A stretch of 13,220 nucleotides of DNA from CAZLBV01 sp964557845 (GTDB lineage Bacteria > Acidobacteriota > Aminicenantia > Aminicenantales > Aminicenantaceae), in NCBI GenBank assembly GCA_964557845.1, contig CAZLBV010000283.1:1-13220 (forward strand), written 5' to 3'. Positions 1 through 5,777 of this stretch are shown here, piece after piece (the first letter of the stretch is position 1; each line of letters starts with the position of its first letter). The notes beneath the pieces were generated by a model that was not told where the DNA came from, made no database searches, and was given only the letters and a program-made list of their open reading frames with translations. A program made the position numbers and the translations under genes.

Positions 1-507
1 GATCCGGTTTCCTTTCATCTCAATGGACAAATTCTGGATTCCCAGCATCGCTATGACGATGCCATTGTCGCTTTCCGCGAAGCGCTGGAAGTTGAGCCAA
101 ACCAAACGTTTACGCCCGGCTGTTTGGCCTCGACACTTATCTCAAAAGGGATGTTCGACGAGGCACTTGCCATTTATCGAAGAATTAACGCTGATGATGC
201 CGAATTTACTATGGCATTGGAGGATGGCTTTGAAAAAGCCAGTACCAAGGGGGCTTTTCGGGCTGTAGCGGACCTCGAGGCAGAACGATATGGGGAGCCA
301 GGTAAAAGTGTAAGAGCTGGAGAAATCGCCGAATGGTATCAACGTGCTGGTGACTACGACTTGGCCATCGATTGGTTCGAAAAGGCCTACGAAGAGCATG
401 ATCCTAACCTGCCCTATATCGGAATAATGCCCCAACATGATCCCTTGCGCTCCTAGCCCCGCTTCCAGGAACTGCTCCGCAAGATGAATCTACCTACAGG
501 AAAATAA
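1..507 (+). pseudogene. C-terminal TPR fragment of a kinase/TPR family protein (copy A, 5'-truncated by window edge)
   Basis: The reading frame is open from base 1. It encodes about three TPR-like helix pairs, around FHLNGQILDSQHRYDDAI, CLASTLISKGMFDEALAIY and AEWYQRAGDYDLAIDWFEKA. The frame hits TAG at 454-456, but the same frame continues to a TAA at 505-507 and encodes ELLRKMNLP. The other copy (3146-3652) has AAT (Asn) at the TAG position and ends at the equivalent codon, so the TAG looks like a nonsense mutation that removes the last 17 residues. TPRs are protein-interaction repeats; in this family they usually form the C-terminal half of a cytoplasmic Ser/Thr kinase. The upstream part lies outside the window, so whether the whole gene is functional cannot be judged. 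Confidence 0.75.
1..507 (+). repeat. Long direct repeat, left copy (partner 3146-3652)
   Basis: Bases 1-507 align without gaps to 3146-3652 at a constant offset of 3145. A hand count gives about 40 mismatches in 507 (about 92% identity), most of them in the last 120 bases. The repeat starts at the window edge, so it may extend further left. Confidence 0.9.
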
Positions 508-511
508 GCGC

Positions 512-549
512 TAACATTTTTACAGAAATTGGGAGCGAGTCAAATGTTA
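512..549. other. Inverted repeat just after the TPR fragment
   Basis: TAACATTT (512-519) is the exact reverse complement of AAATGTTA (542-549), with a 22-nt loop. It lies 5 bases after the TAA at 505-507. No T-tract follows it, so it does not look like a standard intrinsic terminator. Nothing else recognisable lies in 508-722. Confidence 0.3.
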
Positions 550-722
550 TGTGCTGAGAAAAATAGTAAAACCCTAACATATTAAGCAAAGAGCGATTTG
601 GATACGGCTATTGAGATCTTATGTCTGATGATTTGTTCTTTGGAACATAGAACCTGAGAAAAATTTGCGTTATAAGCGTCTATTATAGTATCCGATTAAA
701 AATCCTTATTTGAAAAAATCTA

Positions 723-754
723 TTGAAAAAGAAAAGTAATTACTTTATAATTAC
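723..754 (+). promoter_or_regulatory. Promoter and probable MazE operator
   Basis: A -35 box TTGAAA (723-728) and a perfect -10 box TATAAT (746-751) are separated by 17 bases. Overlapping them are two near-identical palindromic octamers, GTAATTAC (736-743) and ATAATTAC (747-754), with centres 11 bp apart, about one helical turn. AbrB/MazE-type antitoxins bind such symmetric AT-rich sites to repress their own operon, so this is the likely operator. The predicted start of transcription near 758 leaves only about 8 nt before the ATG at 766. Confidence 0.65.
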
Positions 755-765
755 TACAGATTGAT

Positions 766-1029
766 ATGAACTCTATAAAAGTGAAGATTATTCGAATCGG
801 AAATTCCAAAGGAATCCGTTTGTCCAAATCATTGATAGAGCAGTACAATATGAAGGATGAAGTATTTTTAGAGCAGAAAAAGGACTCGATCGTAATCCAT
901 CCAGTCGAAAATCCCCGGGCGGGTTGGGAAAAATCATTTGAGAAAATGCGACTTAAAGGAGACGATGTATTGCTTGATAAAGAAGCTGATATTGATTCGG
1001 AATGGAACGAAGAGGAATGGAAGTGGTGA
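766..1029 (+). CDS. mazE: MazE-like (SpoVT/AbrB-fold) antitoxin
   Basis: This is an 87-residue protein. The N-terminal half (about residues 3-48) carries the swapped-hairpin AbrB pattern: KIIRIGNSKGIRLSKSLIEQ, then a strand ending in IVIHPVE. The C-terminal tail is acidic and tryptophan-rich, ending EWNEEEWKW; in this family that flexible tail wraps around and neutralises the MazF toxin. The N-terminal dimer is expected to bind the operator at 736-754. The TGA (1027-1029) overlaps the start of the toxin gene, the usual coupled arrangement. The start is the first ATG after the promoter. There is no clear Shine-Dalgarno, and the predicted leader is so short that translation may be nearly leaderless. 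Family assignment is confident; the symbol is by family only. Confidence 0.88.
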   Translation: MNSIKVKIIRIGNSKGIRLSKSLIEQYNMKDEVFLEQKKDSIVIHPVENPRAGWEKSFEKMRLKGDDVLLDKEADIDSEWNEEEWKW

Positions 1030-1346
1030 TTTCCAGATTCGATATCTGTCTGGTCAATCTTGATCCTACTATCGGACATGAAATCAAAAAAACAAGGCCC
1101 TGTCTTATTATCTCCCCCGATGAGATGAACAGGCATATCCGGACTGTTATCATTGCTCCAATGACAACTGCGGGCAGAGATTATCCTACAAGGATCAATA
1201 CATCATTTGAGGGTAAAAAAGGACAGGTCGTACTTGACCAGATAAGAACTGTGGATAAGAGAAGATTGGTCAAAGTGCTGGGAAAAATTGACGAGCCTAC
1301 TGCCGGCTGTGTTCTGGAGACTTTGGCTGAGATGTTCGCGCCTTGA
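1023..1346 (+). CDS. mazF: MazF/PemK-like mRNA interferase toxin
   Basis: This is a PemK/MazF-fold endoribonuclease of about 107 residues. Family landmarks in order: the N-terminal strand VISRFDICLVNLDPTIGHEI, the conserved KTRPCLIIS with its catalytic-region Arg, RTVIIAPMTT, the strand containing GQVVLDQIRTVDKRRL, and the C-terminal helix VLETLAEMF. MazF toxins cleave mRNA at short sequence motifs and arrest growth when not held by MazE. Length is normal and no key block is missing. In-frame starts exist at ATG 1002, ATG 1017, GTG 1023 and GTG 1026. I chose 1023 because AGAGG at 1011-1015 is spaced 7 bases from it and because relatives commonly begin MVISRFD; GTG 1026 would give a 4-base GTGA overlap with the mazE stop. 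The TGA stop coincides with the edge of a TPR gene remnant. Confidence 0.88.
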   Translation: MVISRFDICLVNLDPTIGHEIKKTRPCLIISPDEMNRHIRTVIIAPMTTAGRDYPTRINTSFEGKKGQVVLDQIRTVDKRRLVKVLGKIDEPTAGCVLETLAEMFAP

Positions 1347-1441
1347 TGCCTTATGTGGGTAGTCCCTATTTTGATTTTTTGGACTATGATCCCCGCTACC
1401 AGGACCTGCTCCAGCAGATTAACCTGCCAGTTGTGAAATAA
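1346..1441 (+). pseudogene. Remnant of a kinase/TPR protein C-terminus (31 codons)
   Basis: The frame beginning at the ATG that overlaps the mazF stop (TGATG) reads MPYVGSPYFDFLDYDPRYQD and then LLQQINLPVVK before TAA. It lines up with the tails of the two larger copies: PYIGIMPQHDPLRSNPCFRD followed by LLRKMNLSLGN. It is clearly the last ~30 residues of a third, diverged member of the same TPR family, cut off on its left side exactly at the mazF stop. It has no Shine-Dalgarno of its own and is unlikely to be expressed as a useful protein. Confidence 0.7.
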
Positions 1442-1521
1442 GCAGAATGCTTGACAATAAAGGTCAAATATTTCAGATATTTTGATTAATTCGTTTTTTT
1501 CCTATAAAAAAGCAAATACGA

Positions 1522-1581
1522 TTGACAAAAAGCACAATTTGCATATACTTATAGTATATATTTATAAACATTTAGTATATA
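1522..1581 (+). promoter_or_regulatory. Promoter with symmetric operator for the wHTH-MNT/HEPN operon
   Basis: A consensus -35 TTGACA (1522-1527) is followed after 16 bases by TATACT (1544-1549). A perfect 7-bp inverted repeat, ATATACT (1543-1549) - TAT - AGTATAT (1553-1559), covers the -10. Its right half AGTATATA recurs at 1574-1581, 21 bp (two helical turns) downstream. Three like half-sites around the promoter, just upstream of a gene with an N-terminal winged helix, suggest autorepression. Confidence 0.65.
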
Positions 1582-1590
1582 AAATTATCA

Positions 1591-2169
1591 ATGAATGAGA
1601 TACAAGCTTTAATATCATCTAAAATTCGTATCGAGATCCTACGTATGTTATCATTGTTTCCAGATAGCAAATATAACATTAACGAACTGAGCCGCATAAC
1701 CGGATTTTCACCCAGAGGGGTTGAAAAAGAGCTGAAGAATCTTCTGAGTGGCGGCATTTTAAAAAAAGAAGTATCCGGAAATCAACATCGTTATCAACTG
1801 GATTCGCTTTGTCCTGTATATCATGAGATTAAAAATATAATAATTAAAACTGTTGGGATTGCTGATGTCATTAAACAAGCTCTTAAACCAGTTGAACCTG
1901 ACATCGAACTCGCTTTTATCTATGGATCTTTTGCTGCTGGTGAATATGGGAATGATAGCGACATCGATCTATTTTTAGTAACAGAAATATCTGGACTCAA
2001 ACTGGCTGAGATATTTGGCAATCTGCAGAATAAATTGGGTCGATCTATCAACATCTCGCAGTTTACATCGGATGAATATAAGCAGAGAATAGCAGAAAAG
2101 GATCATTTTTTGACTAGAGTTATTGAGGGGCCTAAAATCGAGATTATAAGGCATAATCATGAGTCTTGA
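1591..2169 (+). CDS. Winged-helix / MNT-type minimal nucleotidyltransferase (antitoxin-like)
   Basis: This is a 192-residue two-domain protein. Residues about 1-75 form a winged helix-turn-helix: IRIEILRMLSLFPD, then the recognition region NINELSRITGFSPRGVEKEL and the wing GGILKKEVSGNQHRY. Residues about 100-190 are a DNA-polymerase-beta-type nucleotidyltransferase with G112-S113, then D124 and D126, an exact GSx10DxD signature. In MNT/HEPN systems the MNT partner is the antitoxin and can inactivate the HEPN ribonuclease by adding nucleotides. Here the fused DNA-binding domain would add operator binding at 1543-1581. The strand that should supply the third carboxylate reads RSINISQF, with no Asp, so catalysis may be reduced or lost. 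It overlaps the HEPN gene by 11 bases. No strong Shine-Dalgarno precedes the ATG. Confidence 0.82.
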   Translation: MNEIQALISSKIRIEILRMLSLFPDSKYNINELSRITGFSPRGVEKELKNLLSGGILKKEVSGNQHRYQLDSLCPVYHEIKNIIIKTVGIADVIKQALKPVEPDIELAFIYGSFAAGEYGNDSDIDLFLVTEISGLKLAEIFGNLQNKLGRSINISQFTSDEYKQRIAEKDHFLTRVIEGPKIEIIRHNHES

Positions 2170-2604
2170 TGTCTGGAAAACAAACGGATGGCTCCGTGAA
2201 TACATAACTAGTAAAAAGGAGATAACGAACCTTTTAAGGCTGGTAGAAAGAGATATAACGGATGCATACCGACAGGAGATATCAACAGATTGGAGATTCA
2301 ATATTGCATACAATGCCGGGCTCCAACTTGCTACATTAGTTTTATTTGCATCAGGTTACAGAACCGGTAGGGGAGAGAGCAAGCATTATCGTGTTATACA
2401 AGCCTTGCCACTTGTTATGGGGAATAATTTTAATGTTATAAAAGGGATTATTTAGACAATTGTAGAAGAAAACGAAACGTATGTGAATATGATGCTGCCG
2501 GTACTGTTTCAGAAAAAGAATCGAAAGAACTATTGGCTTTAGTTGAGAATCTTAAAATTCAGGTTGAAGATTGGTTAAGAAAAAATCATCCTGAACTGAT
2601 ATAG
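2159..2604 (+). pseudogene. HEPN-domain toxin partner, frameshifted (or needing -1 frameshifting)
   Basis: The first frame (2159-2455, 98 residues) starts MSLDVWKTNGWLREYITSKK and has the helical N-terminal half of a HEPN protein, then stops at TAG 2453-2455. The neighbouring frame from about 2443 to the TAG at 2602-2604 encodes the missing half: RDYLDNCRRKRNVCEYDAA, then a Glu/Lys-rich helix ending WLRKNHPELI. RxKRNxxxEY is the conserved RNase-site region of this HEPN group. Restoring one A in the A4 run (2440-2443) joins the two parts into about 148 residues, a normal HEPN length. The gene is therefore a one-base-deletion pseudogene, an assembly error, or one using -1 slippage on AAAA. As read, the protein stops before its active-site motif and would be inactive. 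It is translationally coupled to the MNT gene. Confidence 0.75.
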
Positions 2605-2657
2605 ATGAAAAATTGGGGATTGGTATTATCGTTTAAATAATTTCCCTGGTTTTTAAA

Positions 2658-2705
2658 TTGATCTCGTTTTATTAAATTGATATTCTTTGTTTAAATAAGC
2701 GGAGG
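2658..2705 (+). promoter_or_regulatory. Candidate promoter and Shine-Dalgarno of the kinase pseudogene
   Basis: TTGATC (2658-2663), 17 bases, then TATTCT (2681-2686) form a plausible promoter. A strong Shine-Dalgarno GGAGG (2701-2705) stands 5 bases before the ATG at 2711. These expression signals look undamaged although the gene they serve is broken. Confidence 0.45.
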
Positions 2706-2710
2706 CGATA

Positions 2711-3652
2711 ATGGCATTAACCTGCCCCAAGTGTCAGCATGAAAATCCTGAAGATACAGATTTCTGCGGGAAATGCGGCGCATCTTTAAAATCCATAGAG
2801 GGAAGCGATGTTACCAGAACTTTTATTACACCTAAGCAGAAGCTGCAGAAGAGGAGTAACCTTGGGGGACGATATACCATCCTTGAGGAACCGGGACGTG
2901 GGGGGATGGGGGGTAGTTTTCAAGGCCGAGGACACCCGGCTCAAAAGGACGGTGGCGCTTAAGTTTTTGCCGCCGGATCTGATTCATATGCCGGAGGTTA
3001 AAACCCGGCTTATGCACGAAGCCCAGGTAGCTGCGGCTTTAGATCATCCCAATATCACGGGTTCTACTCCCTCTTATTATGTTACATGAGGCGCATCGAA
3101 GAGGCCTGGCCGCACATTGAGCTGGCACTTGAGCTGGATCCCCTGGATCCGGTTTCCTTTCATCTCAATGGACAAATTCTGGATTCCCAGCATCGCTATG
3201 ACGACGCCATTGCCGCTTTCCGCACAGCGCTGGAAGTTGAGCCAAACCAGATGTTTATGCCCGGCTGTTTGGCCTCGACACTTATCTCAAAGGGGATGTT
3301 CGACGAGGCCCTTGCCATTTATCGGAGAATTAACGCTGATGATGCCGAATTTACTATGGCATTGGAGGATGGCTTTGAAAAAGCCGGCACCAAGGGGGCT
3401 TTTCGGGCTGTAGCGGACCTCACGGCAGAACGATACGAGGAGCCAGGTAAAAGTGTAAGAGCTGGAGAAATCGCCGAATGGTATCAAAGTGCTGGTGACT
3501 ACGACTTGGCCATCGATTGGTTCGAAAAGGCCAACGAGGACCATGACCCCAACCTGCCCTATATCGGAATAATGCTCCAACATGATCCCTTGCGTTCCAA
3601 TCCCTGCTTCCGGGACCTGTTGCGCAAGATGAATTTGTCGTTGGGAAATTAG
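2711..3652 (+). pseudogene. Zinc-ribbon + Ser/Thr kinase + TPR protein, frameshifted and internally deleted
   Basis: The start is intact. Residues 1-25 are a zinc ribbon with Cys at 5, 8, 19 and 22 (CPKC...CGKC). The kinase begins at GRYTILEE with the glycine-rich loop GRGGMG. At the G-run 2908-2913 there are six Gs where GMGVVF needs five; the frame shifts and ends at TGA 2960-2962. The alternative frame carries the rest of the N-lobe (VVFKAEDTRLKRTVALKFLP, ending ALDHPNI) up to about 3056. There the kinase stops abruptly and joins TPR sequence (FYSLLLCYMRRIEEAW onward) that continues to TAG 3650-3652. Most of the kinase (hinge, catalytic HRD loop, DFG, C-lobe) and the linker/early TPRs are missing. 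A complete family member is several hundred residues longer. As read it cannot be an active kinase. The TPR part (first ATG 3086) could make a 188-residue fragment if translated. Confidence 0.85.
3146..3652 (+). repeat. Long direct repeat, right copy (partner 1-507)
   Basis: This copy forms the TPR end of the kinase pseudogene and aligns gap-free to positions 1-507. It keeps AAT where the left copy has the premature TAG. Recombination between the copies would remove about 3.1 kb holding the MazEF and MNT/HEPN modules. Confidence 0.9.
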
Positions 3653-3855
3653 AACAATAACGTCCGGTTAATAAGTGGGTTCTATCCACTCAACTTTATA
3701 CTTTTTATGGTTTTCAGCACAATCCCTAAAATATAGATATTAATAAGTGCTTAGTATGAGAAACTGGTATCAGTCAGCGTTTTGAAATATTCTATGGTTT
3801 TTTCCATCCAAGAGGATTGTAATTTGTTTTATTAAGTGGACAGTTCTATCCCCAA

Positions 3856-4650
3856 TCATCCTCTTATTATCTCAATTAATTTTGAGAACCTCTCGAAAAT
3901 GTCATTTCTTAAGTCTCGAATGAATTCATCAAGGCCGTGTTCTTTTTCTACAAGCAGGCATCCTTTACTTGTCTTTCTATTGAAATATTTATAAAGATTT
4001 TCAGGAGTATCTACAAAGTACCCCTTATCTCTATATTGCTCTACCTCTTTAAAGATTGCATCTTCATCAGGAGCATATCTAAGAATGAAATACATATAAT
4101 GTAAATCTTTAGCTCGCTTTAATTCATCTTCTCTGTCCAAAAAGGTTGATCCTTTATGATAAAGAAAAGCGGATGGGCGTGGGCAATAAATTTCATATTT
4201 AGCTTTTCCTCTGTCATCAGAAATCCTTGCTTTGCATCTATGGTTAAGAAGAAAATCAAATCTGTCTACTTTATTTATATTTATCTGTCTTCCGATTAAA
4301 TTGTCTATCGCATTCCTGCTGATTTCAGGATATGTGATAAATTCCACAGGAATTTTTCCTTTCTTATACAAAACAACAGGATATAATTTTCCTATTTCTA
4401 TGTGACGCTCTGAATAATCTAAAGTGGAGAGTTTGTCAAAAATTGTCTTTTTCTTTTTCGCACCTTGGATATCTCCAAATCCAAAATCAATGTCAACTGT
4501 CGTTATTATCTTTATAAACTTTTTCTTCCATAAGTAAATTGAATAAATATAGGGAACCCAATCACCTACAAGAGTGAGGTGTTCAAGATATTCCTCAAGA
4601 TCGTTTAGAACACTGAAGAATGCGGATTCTATATTATATTGTTCAAGCAA
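3856..4650 (-). CDS. AbiEii-like nucleotidyltransferase (type IV TA toxin candidate)
   Basis: This is a 264-residue cytoplasmic protein with the layout of AbiEii/AbiGii nucleotidyltransferases. An N-terminal region contains LVGDWVPYIYSIY, then TTVDIDFGFGD supplies the paired metal-binding Asp residues. Much later comes the family-typical block PRPSAFLYHKGSTFLDRE followed by RAKDLHYMYFILRY. AbiEii toxins use NTP and inhibit growth or phage multiplication; the partner AbiEi represses the operon. The start is TTG at 4650, overlapping the upstream gene's stop by 8 bases (4643-4650). On the minus strand AGGA lies 7 bases before it (CCAAGGAAAGGCTCTTG), which supports this start and indicates translational coupling. 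No lesion is visible. Sequence similarity to the textbook AbiEii is loose, so the substrate is open. Confidence 0.72.
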   Translation of the reverse strand: MLEQYNIESAFFSVLNDLEEYLEHLTLVGDWVPYIYSIYLWKKKFIKIITTVDIDFGFGDIQGAKKKKTIFDKLSTLDYSERHIEIGKLYPVVLYKKGKIPVEFITYPEISRNAIDNLIGRQININKVDRFDFLLNHRCKARISDDRGKAKYEIYCPRPSAFLYHKGSTFLDREDELKRAKDLHYMYFILRYAPDEDAIFKEVEQYRDKGYFVDTPENLYKYFNRKTSKGCLLVEKEHGLDEFIRDLRNDIFERFSKLIEIIRG

Positions 4651-5323
4651 GAGCCTTTCCTTGGTTCCTTAAAACATCATCAAGATATTGTGCATGCTCT
4701 CTACCCCGCGGTTGAAAATTATAAAGGTCAAGATAGAGCTGCAAATTAGAGACAACATGGAATCCATTTATTACCTGAGAATTAATCAATAAGCTTTTTT
4801 TATAATAGGGATTAATTATATAAATATTGCCTCCACTTACCAGTTCTTTGAGGTCTAATTCTTGTCGCAATCTCAGAATCTCCTTCTCCCAATTTTTTGA
4901 AAAAAAATAAAAGTAAATATTATCCGTCTTAACATAGGATGTGATTAAATTCGCTCCAGAATGAAGAGTGAGGGCATATTTATCTTTTTTTAGAATAGAT
5001 TTTATTTCCTTTAATATATCTTTATCCGGAGAATAATATAGATCGACTTCGTTAAATTCGAATTGATAGTAATTTTGCCAGGCATTTAAGAGTTCTTCCT
5101 TATTGGTGAGAACAGTAAAACTTTTAGGTCCATTTTTCATTCTCTCCACAAAGCCCTGCTTTGATAATTCTTCCAGAACCTCTTGGGCAAATCCTAAACT
5201 CACTTTATTTTCGCCAACAAAATCTCTTACTACCCATTTTTTATCCGGATAGTGAATCATTTCCCTCAATATTATAGACGCTTTATCTGCAAAAATATTC
5301 TTTCTTCTTTTCATGTTTTTCAT
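4643..5323 (-). CDS. AbiEi-like winged-helix antitoxin/repressor (type IV TA)
   Basis: This protein of about 226 residues is the first gene of a two-gene minus-strand operon. The N-terminal part (roughly residues 10-75) is a winged helix: DKASIILREMIHYPDKKWVV, then LGFAQEVLEELSKQGFVERM. The rest matches the C-terminal domain of AbiEi-family antitoxins, including ALTLHSGANLITSYV and a strand-rich segment (DNIYFYF, GNIYIINPYY). Antitoxins of this class repress their own promoter and counter the nucleotidyltransferase encoded next. Possible starts are GTG 5332, ATG 5323 and ATG 5314; none has a good Shine-Dalgarno, and I chose the first ATG. The upstream GTG lies inside a putative operator half-site. 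The predicted transcript leader is only about 30 nt. Confidence 0.72.
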   Translation of the reverse strand: MKNMKRRKNIFADKASIILREMIHYPDKKWVVRDFVGENKVSLGFAQEVLEELSKQGFVERMKNGPKSFTVLTNKEELLNAWQNYYQFEFNEVDLYYSPDKDILKEIKSILKKDKYALTLHSGANLITSYVKTDNIYFYFFSKNWEKEILRLRQELDLKELVSGGNIYIINPYYKKSLLINSQVINGFHVVSNLQLYLDLYNFQPRGREHAQYLDDVLRNQGKALA

Positions 5324-5325
5324 AA

Positions 5326-5391
5326 TGTTCACTATTTAACTTATGTTCACTAAATTGTGTATAATATACTCTAAGCGAACAATGTTGTCAA
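5326..5391 (-). promoter_or_regulatory. Promoter and probable AbiEi-like operator
   Basis: On the minus strand a consensus TTGACA (plus 5386-5391) is followed after 17 bases by TATATT (plus 5363-5368). Two direct copies of plus-strand TGTTCACT (5326-5333 and 5344-5351, 18 bp apart) lie between the -10 and the start codon. An inverted, one-mismatch copy AGCGAACA (5374-5381) sits between -10 and -35. AbiEi repressors are known to bind paired inverted repeats in their own promoters, so these are good operator candidates. Confidence 0.62.
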
Positions 5392-5777
5392 TAAAAAGGG
5401 ATAAGATAAGCAAAGATTTTTATTTGCTGCCGGCTAACGGTCTGCGCATAACCAGCAACGCTGATTTGGCGCGGGCTTTGCCAACAGCAACGCGTGCGCT
5501 AAGAATAAAGGTTCACAGGCAAGGATCGTGACAAAACGCTTTGTCCTCGTTCATGCGCTGATTATCAGTATTGTCTTAAAAGTCGCCGTTCAAGTAATTC
5601 CTGTAGAGATCTCCTCCCGTCCAGAACGCAGTGTATATATTTTCATTCACCAGCATATTCCAAACAGACGATGGAGGGGAAGGGAACAAAAAATCAGTTT
5701 TCGGATGCGTATCATTGTAATTCTCCCTAATTCATTATAATATCAATAACTCATAAAATTTATATATAGGAGTAATT
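5392..5777. other. Gene-free stretch with a GC-rich structured core (5431-5510)
   Basis: No convincing gene was found. The core is markedly richer in GC than its surroundings. It holds nested inverted segments: GCGCA (5444-5448) with TGCGC (5495-5499), and TTGGC (5466-5470) with GCCAA (5480-5484). It also has two direct copies of CAGCAACGC (5453-5461, 5485-5493). The shape recalls an integron attC site or other foldable recombination site, but canonical attC end boxes are not evident. A weak promoter may serve the next gene: TTGTAA (5715-5720), 15 bases, TATAAT (5736-5741). Confidence 0.35.

Noticed and set aside
720..1136. Minus-strand open frame opposite mazEF
   Set aside because: Antisense to two well-recognised genes with normal codon use; no family match or start signals.
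3674..3690. Hairpin AGTGG-GTTCTAT-CCACT after the kinase pseudogene as a terminator
   Set aside because: Only 5 bp of stem and no T-tract follows. A similar sequence near 3833-3850 suggests a small duplication instead.
5343..5740. Two overlapping plus-strand open frames (5343-5531 and 5528-5740)
   Set aside because: No Shine-Dalgarno, no recognisable family, low-quality composition. The first begins inside the AbiE-like promoter and the second runs through the promoter of the next gene.
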